Positions 1-11,771 of a DNA stretch of 64,000 bases are shown here, piece after piece. A program made the translations under genes and the position numbers. The DNA lies in assembly GCA_958496175.1 (NCBI GenBank), contig OY292280.1, forward strand, positions 11,098,001 to 11,162,000, in the 5' to 3' direction. Within the stretch, counting starts at the first letter, position 1. Each line of letters begins with the position of its first letter. The stretch comes from Sisyra terminalis. Lineage: Eukaryota > Arthropoda > Insecta > Neuroptera > Sisyridae. The notes under the pieces were generated by a model. That model searched no databases, had not been told where the DNA came from, and saw only the letters and a list, made by a program, of their open reading frames with translations.

Positions 1-60
1 CAATTAATTTTCAAAATATTTATAAATATCTAAAAAGAGTATGGTCTATTCCGTATACTT

Positions 61-80
61 ACGGTAGGTATACCTACCGT
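61..80. repeat. perfect 20-bp palindrome
   Basis: ACGGTAGGTATACCTACCGT is its own reverse complement. A shorter relative (GTAGGTATACCTAC) occurs inside the hAT MITE near 28,143. It may be a transposon end or a protein-binding dyad; function unknown. Confidence 0.8.
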
Positions 81-410
81 GAACCAATTAATCCGTGAAT
101 CAATCACCATCTATACATAAATAAAAACTATCGTTAGGTTCAATAAAGTCAGTGATAATTATGACTTAAAACAGTCAAAAGTTGTCAAAACATTTGCCTA
201 GATATTTAGAATATTAGTAGAAATCCCATTTCATTGTCTCAACTCTCAACTTTTACACTACTGAAATGTACAAAACTACGGCGAAATTAAAATTTGTTCA
301 AATGCACGAAACCCAGTTCCTCCATAATCAAATATAACCATTGTGTATCTATGCACTTATTATAAAAATATCTGAATTTCAACTATATAATTAAACCATT
401 TTCTTTCAGT

Positions 411-500
411 TCGCCGAATTTCTCGCTACTCAATATTCGCTCACTAATGTATTTGTGAATACGTATTTCGGATTTTCAGGTTTACAATATGTGATAGCCA
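411..500 (+). repeat. dispersed repeat, inverted copy in cyclin E intron 3
   Basis: The stretch with CTCACTAATGTATTTGTGAA followed by TACGTATTTCGGATTTTCAG matches the reverse complement of about 35,790-35,876, differing by a 4-bp indel and few substitutions. It is therefore a transposon-like dispersed repeat rather than unique sequence. Class unknown. Confidence 0.6.
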
Positions 501-999
501 AAAAACGTAATGCTCACTTATGAACTTCACCTTTTTTAGATATATATATTTTAGAGTTTAAATTTTAAAGCAGATCCTACGTTTTTGTTTCTAATAATAG
601 ACCAACATTGTTTTATTTTAAGCGATAAAACGTTTCGTCTATAACGAACATACTTTGATAATTAAATTTGAAATTTCGTTTGTTTATTAGACGTAATGCT
701 GTACAAACTTTGCTACCATTTTTCTTTCTTTTAGAGGAGGAATTATCAAAAAACCCTTTCTTATTATCTGCATCGTATAAGAAAAACACTTCTCTTTATA
801 ATATTTGATATATTAGTATAGATAATCCAAAAAGCAAATTTTAATGAATCATGTTTACGTTTTTTTTTTCCATACTTTGCAAAAATCTACCGATTTATAA
901 TAAGCCCCTAAGAAATGGAAACCAAATTTTTAACAATTTTTTTCAGTATCAATTTTATAACAATAGTATATTTATAAAATATAAATTCTATTGCGAATT

Positions 1000-1645
1000 G
1001 ACGTATGATTCACCCCTAATTACCCAAAAAAAATAAACGTATATAAACCCACGGATTCAATTTGTATTGATATATTTTCAATAGTCATAATGCTTTGAGG
1101 ATAAATCATGGAAAAGCGTCAATTATAATGATAAGTCCTTTGCATTTGGAAAAAATATCATAAGACTGAATTTTCTTCTAAAAATACATATTTTTCTTTT
1201 GTACAAAGGATAACCACAAACCCACACGTAAATTATTCCAAGGATAACCACAAACCCACACGAAAATTATTCCAAGGATAACCACAAACCCACACGAAAA
1301 TTATTCAAAGGATAACCACAAACCCACACGTAAATTATTCAAAAGAAAAATTTATAATTGGAAAAATGAATCAAATTATTTCCACTAATACTAATTTGTC
1401 GTTATAAATAACTGCATGATTTTTTTTATTCTACTAATAGAGTACCTTTATAAAAAAAGCATTATTTTATGATTCAAAAGGGAGGACTGAAATTAGCCTT
1501 TTTACTCAAACTTCTTCAGGCACTTGAACTGCCGTTATGGTCTTTGATTAATTCATATTGGATATCGAAAAGAATTGGTTTTTATTTGCTAAGTTTCAAC
1601 GCCTGACGAAGTTGAATTTATTACAGAAACTTATTGCTACTTCCT
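1000..1645. repeat. segmental repeat A, copy 1, containing a 34-bp tandem array
   Basis: First of three related segments (about 1,000-1,645, 2,390-2,850 and 5,330-5,650). All share blocks such as CCCACGGATT, ATGCTTTGAGGATAAAT, AATGATAAGTCCTTTGCATT and CACAAACCCACACG in the same order and orientation. In this copy the CCCACACG block is amplified to four 34-bp tandem units at 1,207-1,342; the other copies have one. Copies 1 and 2 lie about 1.4 kb apart, each followed by a copy of the same gene (dead at 1.7-2.06 kb, apparently intact at 4.1-5.2 kb), so the repeat marks tandem duplication of a gene-bearing unit. Confidence 0.7.
1207..1342. repeat. 34-bp minisatellite, four units
   Basis: Four head-to-tail units starting at 1207, 1241, 1275 and 1309, each opening AGGATAACCACAAACCCACA and differing at one or two positions. 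Single degenerate units at about 2,585 and 5,544 show that amplification happened only in segmental copy 1. Confidence 0.9.
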
Positions 1646-1689
1646 GAAAAAAAAATTTCACCATTATGAAACACGAAAATTGTATATAT

Positions 1690-2060
1690 CAATGGCTAGA
1701 ATTGTCAACAATTTTCATTTACATTAATGGAAAATAATGTGATTAAATAGGAAGAATAAATCAAGATTATTTTTCCAGCTATAATCTCGGATTAAAATTC
1801 GGTTCAACTGGCATCTTTTCCGGATTATTTTCCTATTTTCTTTTTCATTATATTCCAGTTTTTTAAACAGAGCTTTTACGATTTCTATAAAGCTTTTGGC
1901 ATTTTTTTTTAATATTGGGGCATAGAAGTTAGCGGAAAATTCGATAATACCAAGAGAGTATCGGAGATTTGTGGTTCCAATGCTAGAAGTGGTGCAGAAG
2001 CACCAGTTGGCGATGGAAGTAATTTCATTTGCGGTTGCAATACTTACGGCTTTTCCACCC
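1690..2060 (-). pseudogene. decayed copy of the small two-exon gene at 4.1-5.2 kb
   Basis: On the minus strand this aligns with exon 2 of the gene at 4093-4557. The order of matches is preserved: a GTGGAAA(T/A)GCCGNAAGT block, then a stretch encoding a PSGSSAPL-like segment, and finally the 3' flank TTTACATTAATGGAA. The reading frame is broken by several stops and indels, so no protein can be made. It sits in the same position relative to segmental repeat A as the intact gene, so it is the dead member of a tandem duplication. The N-terminal part of exon 2 and exon 1 were not recognised. Confidence 0.65.
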
Positions 2061-2389
2061 AGGAAACTAATCGATTATTTCTTTTTCAAAAATCGATTTT
2101 AGCAATCGTTTTAGTATTCCATTAATAGGGAAGTTAAAAATCAAATTTAATGCTTACTATTGATTTTTACGTCCGGGGTAGAAGGAGTACTTACCATTTT
2201 CACAGCTTTTAGTAATCTTTAGTACTATATTCAGAAGAAAAAACAAAACAGGCATTCTTTCAAATAATCGGAAAAATCGATTATTCATTACCGACTTTTT
2301 TTTTCTTTTGGCAAATAAACCGATTATTAATGACTGCTAATTGGAAAGAAAGTTTTCTACTACGTTGGCGTATCCATTTAAAATTTATT

Positions 2390-2850
2390 TGTAAATTACA
2401 ATAAAAAAAATGATAATAAGCCCACGGATTTTAATAATAATGAAATCTCTCCGTTTATTAAAATGCTTTGACGATAATTCTTCGAAAATATATCAATTGT
2501 AATGATAAGTCCTTTGCATTTTAAAAAAAAAATAAATTGTCAAAGTTTTCTTATGGAAATATACATGATTTTCTTTTGTGCAAAAGATAACTACAAACCC
2601 ACACGTAAATTTTATTAAGAAAAAATATTTTAATTGGAAAAATGAATGAAAATATTTTCTCTGATACAAATTTGTCTAAAGAAGTAATTGAATAGAGTGC
2701 CAATAGGAAAATATATATGAGTTTACAAGGGGGAAAACTGAAATTTTCATTAAAATTTTCCTTTTAGACATTGAAAGAATTGGTCCATAGTTGCGAAAAT
2801 TCATCGCCTGAAGAAGTCGAATTTATGAGACTTACTGATATCAAAAGCAC
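2390..2850. repeat. segmental repeat A, copy 2
   Basis: Aligns along its length with about 1,000-1,645 and partly with 5,330-5,650. It has one CACAAACCCACACG unit where copy 1 has four. It is the left part of the duplicated unit carrying the intact gene at 4.1-5.2 kb; a DNA transposon at about 2,969-3,877 has since inserted between repeat and gene. Confidence 0.65.
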
Positions 2851-2968
2851 TAATTAACGTAGTATTTCAAAGATGCATTGGTCAAATCGAAACTAAAGTA
2901 TTTATTTTAAACTTTAGTTACCGTAAGCCTCTTATATCATTTAATATCGAAACTTTGCTCGATACAAG

Positions 2969-3877
2969 TAGGGGAGATCGGGAACAAAAGTAACAATTTG
3001 TACTTTTACCTTGATTTCTGGCTGGGTGTTATTATTGCCATTAAATGAATATAACCACATATAAATTTAGTTTATATTCTTCACAATAGATTGATTTATT
3101 AAATTATGGTGTGTTTTATATGAATACCACAGAGTTAAAAAAAAATTGTCAGTTGTTACTTTGGACCATGTAGGCGGGTCGAAAGTAACAAGATAGAGGG
3201 GTTGCTAATGAAAACAATAGTACAAGTTAAATCAACAAATTACTTATTTAAAGAATTTATATTATTGATAAAGACCAAATTCAGCATTTTAAATACTCAA
3301 AAAATATATTTTTTAAGAAAATAAATCAATAGAATTCCGCGACAATGCATAAGAACTACTGCATGAAGAACTACCGACACGGAAATGTATCGAAAACCAT
3401 TCTATTGAAGTAGATATCCAAAAAAAATGATGTTAGTAATAAAATCATTACGAGGACAAAATTAACATATTACTTTTGTACCCTAGGGGCTATGTTACTT
3501 TTGTACCCATTCTCATTTTTAATAAAATGTGTAACATAACCTTAAAACGGAACGTGCTAGACAAAAATGAATTTAAACAATGTACAATTTATCTAATCAA
3601 GAATGGATATGCAAACATTCGGATTACTATGATCCTTTTACGATTATATAAACAATAAAGAAGAAAACGTTGAAAAACTTACTTCTGGCTCGTTAAAACA
3701 TATTACGTCCTATTATATAACCTAACAACGCACTGCGCATGCGTCGACTTAATGCGATTGAGGGGGGTGCTACAAGCTATCACCTGATAGCGGCAAAACG
3801 ATGTTCGCCCATTGGATAAACCTAGAAAGCATTTGTTACTTTCGACCCGTCGTTACTTTTGTACCCAGTCTCCCCTA
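2969..3877. mobile_element. non-autonomous DNA transposon, TIR TAGGGGAGA...
   Basis: The left end reads TAGGGGAGATCGGGAACAAA and the right end is the inverse of TAGGGGAGACTGGGTACAAA, giving terminal inverted repeats of about 25 bp. The subterminal motif GGGTCGAAAGTAACAA and its inverse recur inside at about 3,150 and 3,840, and TTACTTTTGTACCC recurs at about 3,471 and 3,502. No transposase reading frame was found. The element interrupts alignment of the two segmental duplication units, so it inserted after the duplication. Superfamily not assigned. Confidence 0.65.
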
Positions 3878-4092
3878 TTGAACCTAATACCTACTAGCTT
3901 TAGAGCAGCCACTTTGACTACTCAGCCACCAGTAGGCTTATATGATAATTGAAACGCAATAATCTCAAATATGGTTTTTTATTGTTGGAAATACTACAAT
4001 TTTCATTTACATTAATGGAAGATAATAAATGGAATAAATGGATAATTAATGGAAGATTAGAAAAGATTAATAAATATGGATCATTTTTTCAA

Positions 4093-5173
4093 TTACATTT
4101 TTGGATCATAGCATGGTTCAACTGCCATTTCTTCTGGAGAATTATCCATTTTGTGGTCTTCCTCACCACATGTCAACTGCTTAAATAGGGCTTCCAAAAT
4201 TTCCACATCAATCATTGGCGGATTGGCTTGGGAACCCATCTTTTGCTGGTTCCAAATTTGCATGATATTTTTGTAGTATTGAGATAAAATAGCAGGAGAA
4301 AGATTCGATGCAATGAAAGGGGTGTCGGATGTTTGAGGTCCAAATGGTGGAAGAGGGGCAGAAGAACCACTTGGTAATGGCATTAGTTCGATATCAGTTG
4401 GTACCACTTGCGGCATTTCCACATCAGGAACGTATGGTGCAAAGGATCCGGCTGGAAAAGATAATTCTTGTCGTGTTGAAACTGTGGACTTAGAACGGCG
4501 GCGTTGGCGCTGATCAAGTGGCTCCTTTTCCGACGACATTTGAACATCGTCCATACTCTGGAAAATTTCAAAAAAGTCAAAATCATTCCTGCGATAGTTT
4601 CGTGTTGGTCTAATTCACCAAAATATTTTTTTTTCTTTTAAAAGAACTAAACATTTTTTTGACAAGATGGCGCGTGAGAAGTTATACTTATATGCCGTTA
4701 TTAAAAAAATGTTTTTAATCCACTGCCATATCATATTCCGGGAGTTCCTGATATGGTATCATCAGTATCATCAGTAATTAGCAGTTTGTGGAAATTTAAA
4801 TATGATACAATTTTAAACCCGATTTTTACTTTAAATGTCAATATAATGTTATATTTAGTTGGTTTCTTCTACCGAATAACAAGCATATGCTAGCGGTCGA
4901 TTCGATCGACTTGATTGCGTTTTTTAGTAATAAACAAATCGCTCCCAAAAATCGGTCAGCTTTCACCTGCTTGAAGGACTCTTGCTAAACTTTTACCAAC
5001 AAATTGCTACTGTAGAATCACGGCGTCACATTTTATTAAAAGTTCTGATTTTTTTTTCATAACGCCACTTAAGAAGTATAACTTCAAAAATCTAAATCCC
5101 TAAATAATTAAGTAGGTAATTTTTGCTGGATACTTACTCTACTTTTGGCTTCTTGAGACTCCTCAGAATACAT
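4093..5173 (-). CDS. unrecognised small two-exon gene, Pro/Ser-rich 166-aa protein
   Basis: Proposed exons: 5173-5138 (12 codons, MYSEESQEAKSR) and 4557-4093 (154 codons plus stop), joined in phase 0 across a 580-bp intron with donor GTAAGTATCC and acceptor TTTTCCAG. A TATA-like box lies about 75 bp before the ATG and AATAAA about 110 bp past the stop. The protein has an early basic RQRRRSK patch (possible nuclear signal), a Pro-rich middle and a C-terminal ANPPMIDVEILEALF motif. That motif and the MxSExS start match the gene at 13,284, so the two are paralogues. No signal peptide or membrane segment. No family recognised; function unknown. Exon 1 rests on splice signals and the paralogue. 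A decayed copy lies at about 1.7-2.06 kb. The intron contains a repeat (about 4,660-4,800) also found in cyclin E intron 3. Confidence 0.6.
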
Positions 5174-5247
5174 GCTGATGAATTTAATCAAGCTTTCAAA
5201 TTCTTATTGGAACTGCTACAAATTTTCACCCTTAAAAAAAGAATGTC

Positions 5248-5255
5248 TTATATAA
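5248..5255 (-). promoter_or_regulatory. TATA box of the 5173-4093 gene
   Basis: On the minus strand CTTATATAAG lies about 75 bp upstream of the proposed ATG at 5173, leaving a 5' leader of roughly 45-50 nt if transcription starts about 30 bp downstream. The spacing resembles that of the plus-strand genes at 11,772 and 17,128. Confidence 0.5.
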
Positions 5256-5329
5256 GGATTAATAAAAAAAAAAACAATTTTTTCCGATTATTTTGTGTAT
5301 AAATTTATAATAATTTAATTTTTTTAAGA

Positions 5330-5650
5330 AAACACATGATTCACCCTTAATTACAAAAAAAAAAAAATATAAATAAACTCACGAGTTTTAATGATATTGA
5401 AAATTGTCCTTTCGTTAAAATGCTTTAAGGATAAATCTTCGAAAACGTATCAATTATAAATAATTCTGTCTTCCATTTTGGAAAATATTTATTCAACCGC
5501 GTTTTCTTGTGAATAAAAATATATTATTTTCCATTGTGTAAAGGATCAACCCCCAAACCCACACATAAAGTAAAGAAAGGAAAATTTTTGACTTCGCATA
5601 AAAATAACTGAAAAGCTTTTTTTTTGCTCGATATTTATAAATAATCTTCG
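5330..5650. repeat. segmental repeat A, copy 3
   Basis: Shares with copies 1 and 2 the order GATTCACCC, CTCACGAGTTTTAATGAT, AAAATGCTTTAAGGATAAAT, CTTCGAAAACGTATCAAT and CAAACCCACAC. It begins just upstream of the gene at 5173 (minus) and marks the start of a third, truncated duplication unit. Confidence 0.55.
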
Positions 5651-5659
5651 CAAAAAAAG

Positions 5660-7400
5660 TTTAGAAACAACCATTGCAAAAATTTATAAGAAATTAAGGA
5701 AAATTTCATAATAAATTAAATGAAAATATTGCAAAAAAAAAATTCTTATTCTGTTTAGTTGTGTTTTATCAATGGTTGGAAAAATTAGGGGTAGTATTTG
5801 AACAAATAAGAAATTAATGTTTATAAATCAATAACAAAAAAAAAAAAAAAAAACAAAAAAAAAAATAAACACAATACTACCAACCTTAAATTAGATGTTA
5901 GATTCCAGTATAACTTAACAAATTTAGCTATTTAATTTAAACCTCTTTATAATTTATACAATATGATTCACTAGAACCACATTGCGCAATAAACTGATCA
6001 CAAATGATTACAAGCCTGCAAATTTATATATTCCCTATCATTCCCATCTTTATTAAGGGAAATTCACGTGAACAATCTCAGACTTTTGATAATAACAAAT
6101 GAAAAACTTTTTGTTCTTCCCACTCCAATTCACGGGACTAGAACGATACAGATTATATGTACGCTTAATTAATTTATAATTAGTTATTTATAATTAATAA
6201 TTTAGTGTTTTATCAATTAAATGATTTGCTGATATTTCTACTGAAAACTATCAATAAATAGACAATGCAATTCGTTTCTTCGCGGGTATCATGTAACAAA
6301 AAAAAAAGAAGATAACAAACAAAGTTTCAATTGTTTTATATTTCAACCAATAAAATGTTATCTTTCTCTTAAAATTTATTGTTTTTTATAATTAATGCAA
6401 TCATTAATTTGCAAAAATTTAATGACTCAATGCAATAATTTATTTTATTCATTCTTTAGATATAATATTTTTAAGTAGCTGCATCCCCTAGTCTTCAATT
6501 TCATCCCCTAAACTGTGTCAAAGAAATGAAACTGTTATAGTGAAAAAAAAGATTCCAATGCTACAAACGTAATTTAATATTTTCGGGACTTGGGATAGAA
6601 TTTCCTTCTTTATATCACATCTTCAATATGGTGGGGTAAACATCAACAATACACCCCCACATTATAATATCTACCTACGCCTAATTGGTTTCACACCCAA
6701 GCTTACGTTTTGTGATACATTCCAGGGATGAAAACTTATCTACAATTTTCTTCTCTACATGATTATATTTTCATACCCTATTTTTTAAAGCTTATTTTTT
6801 TGCGTATTCAATTGTTTTTTTTTTTTTTGTATTTATTGTTTGAACCCCAATTCTACTTTTCACAACAAATGTAATCACTAATCCGTAAAAAATTGCATTT
6901 AAAGATTGGCACCCCTCGTTACGGGAGTTCAAGGATTAGAATTATCGGTTTCTTTTTTTTTTTAATATATTCATAAAAATTTCTGCAAACATATAAAATT
7001 TCAACTTTTTAATACTCCGAAAAGTATCTTAAATTTTAGATGATATTAAAAATTAACATATAAAAGCAAGACAAAGAAAACTTACACTATTGTATAAGTC
7101 CACCGAAAAATTTATGGTTCTCCTATATTATTTACGCTTCTACTATAAGGGATTAAAAATTCTTCGAATATTCATCTCAATATCGATAACCCCTAATATT
7201 TAAGGGGAACTACAGTGCCCCCGTATAAAATAAAACAGTTTACGTACAAACAAGAAACTTTCCTTCAAAATTATTTCTTCAAATATCCAATAGCACAAAA
7301 CAACTTTCTCAGTTGTACAGTTTATACAATATATAAAATATTGTTATAAATTTATATAATGTATAAAAGAAACCTATTTTTTTAGGGTATAAATATTTTA
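5660..7400. other. AT-rich intergenic DNA, no gene seen
   Basis: Many poly-A/poly-T runs (including a nearly pure A tract near 5,835-5,865) and no reading frame, splice-signal pair or recognised repeat. At about 7,405-7,475 it contains a fragment similar to the inner part of the adjacent inverted repeat (compare 9,069-9,150). Confidence 0.5.
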
Positions 7401-7475
7401 ATGAACTATATTTGGTCTAATACCATCTATTATTTTCCTGAAAAGTATAAAAAATTCTTGTTTTTTGGAGATAAA

Positions 7476-10232
7476 AAATATCAGTTGATTCAAATAAACT
7501 TTTTTTTTTCTATTTTCCAAGAAAGTTTTACTGGTAAAATTTTTTTGTTAACAATTTAAAAAAACAGGACAGAATTTTTTTTTTTCAAAAACAATTTTAG
7601 AGAACCTTTAGTGAAGATTCGTTCGACAAAATTCCGCTATCTGAACAAATTATTTTCCGCAGTTTCCCGGTAGCGGGAATAATATCAAATTCTTATTTGA
7701 AAGTCTTCAATTTCCAAATATTTTTCGAATAATTAATTATATTTCAAATTTATTGTACAAGTCATCAATCAACCTCCTATTTTCCACCCTTTGAAAACGA
7801 TTTGAAGTATTTAATTTAAAAGACACTAACTAAGGTAAATCACGTACAATATAACAAATAATCATGAAAAATGGAGTACTCTTTGAAAAATCCAGGGTAG
7901 TTATATATAAAACCAATTAATAATTTAATTTTTCCCAATGAAAAACGTAAAACGTTACAATATCAATAAATTATCCCAAAAAAAAAAAACAATTCACACT
8001 TTTTCAGAGAAGGGAAAATTTTAATCACGCTACTGTGGATTAAGTGATGTGTTATCCTCAGTTCCAACAAGGTGCGCATCTTCATTCCTCAAGATTTCTA
8101 GAATATAAGTAAAATTATGTATTTACCAAATATAATAAGGAAAAAATAATTTTCAAGCTCAAAATCTCTGTTCGCTTATAAAAAAAAAAATAATGAAACT
8201 TTTTCAAAATAGGTAAAATTTTATTCACACTACCGTGGATTAAGTGACGTGTTATCCTCAGTTCCAGCAAAACGCACACCATCATATACTAGGGGAGATA
8301 TGTTACGCATACATATGTGGAGATAATGACATATCACTCACACAAATTACATTGGATCATACCGGACAAAATGGTTTTATAATTTTATGACGATTGTTTG
8401 AATATGAGTACACTTTTTCACGTTATATACAAAACATACCTAAAAAGATTATCACGAGGGAGAAAAGACCATAGCTGTTGGAGAATCATCAATATAAATC
8501 AATTAATTTTGAAGAATTGTTTAAGGGTTGTTAAATGACTTTATGTTGACTTCAAAATCATTTAGATTGGTTTTTTGTGTTAAAAAAAAACAAGAATTTT
8601 ATGAACTTTCCTGCAAAATAGCAGAAGATATTAAACCAATTATAATTCAATAAAATCCTGGTTGCTCTCATCCATGGTGTGGTAAATAAGTAATAATGTT
8701 CTTGGGAACTTGGACTCAAATAATAAGACGTTAAATTTTCTAATCATCTCAACGTTTCGTTGGTATTTATTTCCAACTTCCTTTGGAGAACTAAAACATA
8801 ATAACAATGCATGTTGTTCAAAGCTAAATTACTCAAATAAATTAATTTTCGCTGTTCTGTATAAAACTAATTTATTTGTGTAATTTGGCTTTGAACAATG
8901 CATTGTTATTATGTTTTAGTTCTCCTAAGGAAGTTGGAAATAAATACCAACGAAACGTTGAGATAATTTGAAAATTTAACGTCTTATTATTTGAGTCCAA
9001 GTTCCCAAGAACATTATTAATTATTTTCCACACCATGGATGAGAGCAACCAGGATTTTATTGAATTATAATTGGTTTAATACCTTCTGCTATTTTTCAGG
9101 CAAGCTCATAAAATTCTCGTTTTTTGAACACAAAAAACCGATCTAAATGATTTTGAAGTCAACATAAAGTCATTTAACAACCCTTAAACAATTCTTCAAA
9201 ATTAATTGATTTATATTGATGATTCTCCAACAGATATGGTCTTTTCTCCCTCGGGATAATCTTTTTAGGGATGTTTTGTATATAACGTGAAAAAGTGTAC
9301 TCATATTCAAACAATCGTCATAAAATTATAAAACCATTTTGTCCGGTATGATCCAATGTAATTTGTGTGAGTGATATGTCATTATCTCCACATATATATG
9401 CATAACATATCTCCCCTAGTATATGATGGTGTGCGTTTTGCTGGAACTGAGGAGAACATGTCACTTAATCCACGGTAGTGTGAATAAAATTTTACCTATT
9501 TTGAAAAAGTTTCATAATTTTTTTTTTATAAGACGAACAAAGATTTTGAGCTTGAAAATTATTTTTTCCTTATTATATTTGGTAAATACATAATTTTACT
9601 TATATTCTAGAAATCTTGAGGAATGAAGATGCGCACCTTGTTGGAACTGAGGATAACACATCACTTAATCCACAGTAGCGTGATTAAAATTTTCCCTTCT
9701 CTGAAAAAGTGTGAATTGTTTTTTTTTTTTGGATAATTTATTGATATTGTAACGTTTTACGTTTTTCATTGGGAAAAATTAAATAATTAATTGTTTTTAT
9801 ATATAACTACCCTGGATTTTTCAAAGAGTACTCCGTTTTTCATGATTATTTGTTATATTGTACGTGATTTACCTGAGTTAGTGTCATTTAAATTAAATAC
9901 TTCAAATCGTTTTCTAAGGGTGGAAAATAGGAGGTTGATTGATGACTTGTACAATAAATTTGAAATATAATTAATTATTCGAAAAATATTTGGAAATTGA
10001 AGACCTTCAAATAAGAATTTGATATTATTCCCGCTACCGGGAAACTGCGGAAAATTATTTGTTCAGATAGCGGAATTTTGTCAATACGAACCTTCACTAA
10101 ACGTTCTCTAAAATTGTTTATGAAAAAAAAAATTCTGTCCTGGTTTTTTAAATTGTTAACAAAAAAATTTTACCAGTAAAACTTTCTTGGAAAATAGAAA
10201 AAAAAAAGTTTATTTGAATCAACTGATATTTT
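7476..10232. mobile_element. 2.76-kb inverted repeat (foldback element) with ~1.37-kb arms
   Basis: The left arm (about 7476-8849) and right arm (about 8863-10232) are reverse complements along their whole length, with only a ~13-bp loop (CGCTGTTCTGTAT). Outer pairing: AAAATATCAGTTGATTC against GAATCAACTGATATTTT; inner pairing: CAAATAAATTA against TAATTTATTTG. The arms differ by scattered substitutions (about two in 49 bases in one block compared by eye) and small indels. No transposase frame inside. A partial extra copy of an inner segment lies just outside the left end (about 7,405-7,475). No target-site duplication identified. It could be a foldback transposon or an inverted segmental duplication; transcripts across it would fold into a long hairpin. 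Confidence 0.85.
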
Positions 10233-11660
10233 ACATTCTTGGAAGCCAAAGAAAAATAACAAAACCAAATATTACAATTAAATGCTCTAGCGACATCTAT
10301 CTTTACAAATCGGGGTTGAATTTCGCGGAAAATGTTTTCGAAAACTAAATATTTCAACACCATTAGTAATTTTAGTCAAACGAAAAGCAAATTGAACAAA
10401 GATATACGTTTGAATAGGTAGACTTAAGAAAATGTGTCAAAACAAGGAATATTGAATGGAAAATTCGGAAAAATCTTTTCAAAACTTCCCTACTATTTAT
10501 ATTGAGTTACCAATCAAAATTTCGAGGAAATTTTTTTGGTGGGAAGTGATTTATTTTATTTTTTATGGGAAAATGAGGAACGTTTTTCTTTTAACGTATA
10601 ATTTTATTGGATTGTAAATTGAATAATCTTGTCCAGTATCTTCCGTTACCTTTTTGCTAGTAGCATAATTCTACGCTCAACAAATTTTTGTTCAGGACTA
10701 TAAATAGATCCAGGTGGTTTTATGTTTCCTTATTTTTCATCTAAAATTTTCGTATACAAATCGCATATTAGGAAAGCAGGGATTTAATTCTTATCATTCC
10801 ATGCTTTAAATAACTAGTTTGTGTGTTTGATAGTTTGGCGCCGACTCAAAATAAGTTACATTAGTTTAGGAGCTTAAGTATTGATGTTAAAATTTTCTTT
10901 TTTCCCTTATTTTAGGGAATGAAAATATGAATTTGATTTCTATTTATAATTCAGAGTATGAATAGGACTTATTATAAGGGATATTTTTAAAAATTCGTAA
11001 AGAAAAATATGCTTGACTGACTATCAATCAATACATCAATTTATTAACCAAAGTGAGCTATATTTGGCCTGCGGCCGCCCCTTGTTTCGGCCGCCCACGT
11101 GCGCCACACGCGTTGCACACCTAATAGGATCGGCCCTGCGCGCGCCAATAAGTTTTTCCACCCCCTACGTGGGGTGGAAATGTACAGTGATTTGCCGAAA
11201 ATGGAAAATTTATTTACGAAAAACGTTTCCGCACGTTTGATTGGTTGACAGAATTCATAGTTTACGTGGTTATTAAAACGATATATCGGTCCTTGCTTCA
11301 CTCGAAGTTTGATAGTCCTGTCCTTACGATTGATTAGTAATATCATTTTCATAAAATTGTCTATTGAAATACGAATGCTTGTGCATTTTCTTGAAGAAAA
11401 TTAAATTACGGTCTTATCTTTGATAGTTGAATTAATCAACAAGAGTGACAACATAATAATTAACAATTTTCTTATCAAAAAAAGGAATTCGAAAATAATT
11501 TTCATTGATTAATTGCGTCATTAAAAGTTGATTTTTACAATTAGAATCGTTGTGGCCATCCCTTCCCGTGGCGCGTATGAGTGAAAGGATATTGGAAAGT
11601 CCTTTTTAATGAGCAAAAAAATAAGATTACTTGTCGCAATTTTCATAAGGAATCAATCGT
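10233..11660. other. intergenic DNA with a GC-rich block at 11,066-11,180
   Basis: No supported gene. Most is AT-rich, but about 11,066-11,180 is abruptly GC-rich (GGCCTGCGGCCGCCCC, GGCCGCCCACGTGCGCC, CTGCGCGCGCC) and ends in the hairpin CCACCCCCTACGTGGGGTGG. Overlapping frames on both strands (75 and 102 codons) are by-products of this composition. The block resembles an end of a GC-rich MITE, but no matching second end was found. Confidence 0.45.
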
Positions 11661-11676
11661 AAATAATTGGAATACG

Positions 11677-11684
11677 TATAAATA
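11677..11684 (+). promoter_or_regulatory. TATA box of the 11,772 gene
   Basis: TATAAATA lies 95 bp before the ATG at 11,772. With initiation near 11,707 the leader would be about 65 nt, very like the 17,128 gene. This favours the ATG at 11,772 over the in-frame ATG at 11,715, which would sit almost at the cap. Confidence 0.55.
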
Positions 11685-11771
11685 CGAAGTATCCAGAGCG
11701 AATTCAAACACTCAATGTTTGAGACTTATTATCGAAACGTTTTATTGACAAGAATTTTTCAAGTCATAACA

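Larger units (their letters stand above)
1..995. other. AT-rich intergenic stretch, no gene seen
   Basis: No convincing coding exon on either strand. It holds a perfect 20-bp palindrome at 61-80 and, at about 411-500, a segment that recurs inverted at about 35,790-35,876. The 61-residue reading frame at 851-1036 is low-complexity AT-rich sequence running into the start of the duplicated repeat unit and is not supported as a gene. Confidence 0.6.

Noticed and set aside
851..1036. 61-codon open frame near the left end
   Set aside because: Low-complexity AT-rich sequence overlapping the start of a duplicated noncoding repeat; no splice, promoter or family evidence.
1207..1342. 34-bp repeats as a CRISPR array
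   Set aside because: Units are head-to-tail with no spacers and the context is eukaryotic; it is a minisatellite.
7476..10232. Palindrome as a sequencing or assembly fold-back artefact
   Set aside because: Arms carry scattered substitutions and indels relative to each other, as expected of a real, diverged inverted repeat; long reads would still be decisive.
11013..11352. 75- and 102-codon frames on both strands
   Set aside because: Arise from the GC-rich block, which reduces stop codons in all frames; no start context or splice partner.
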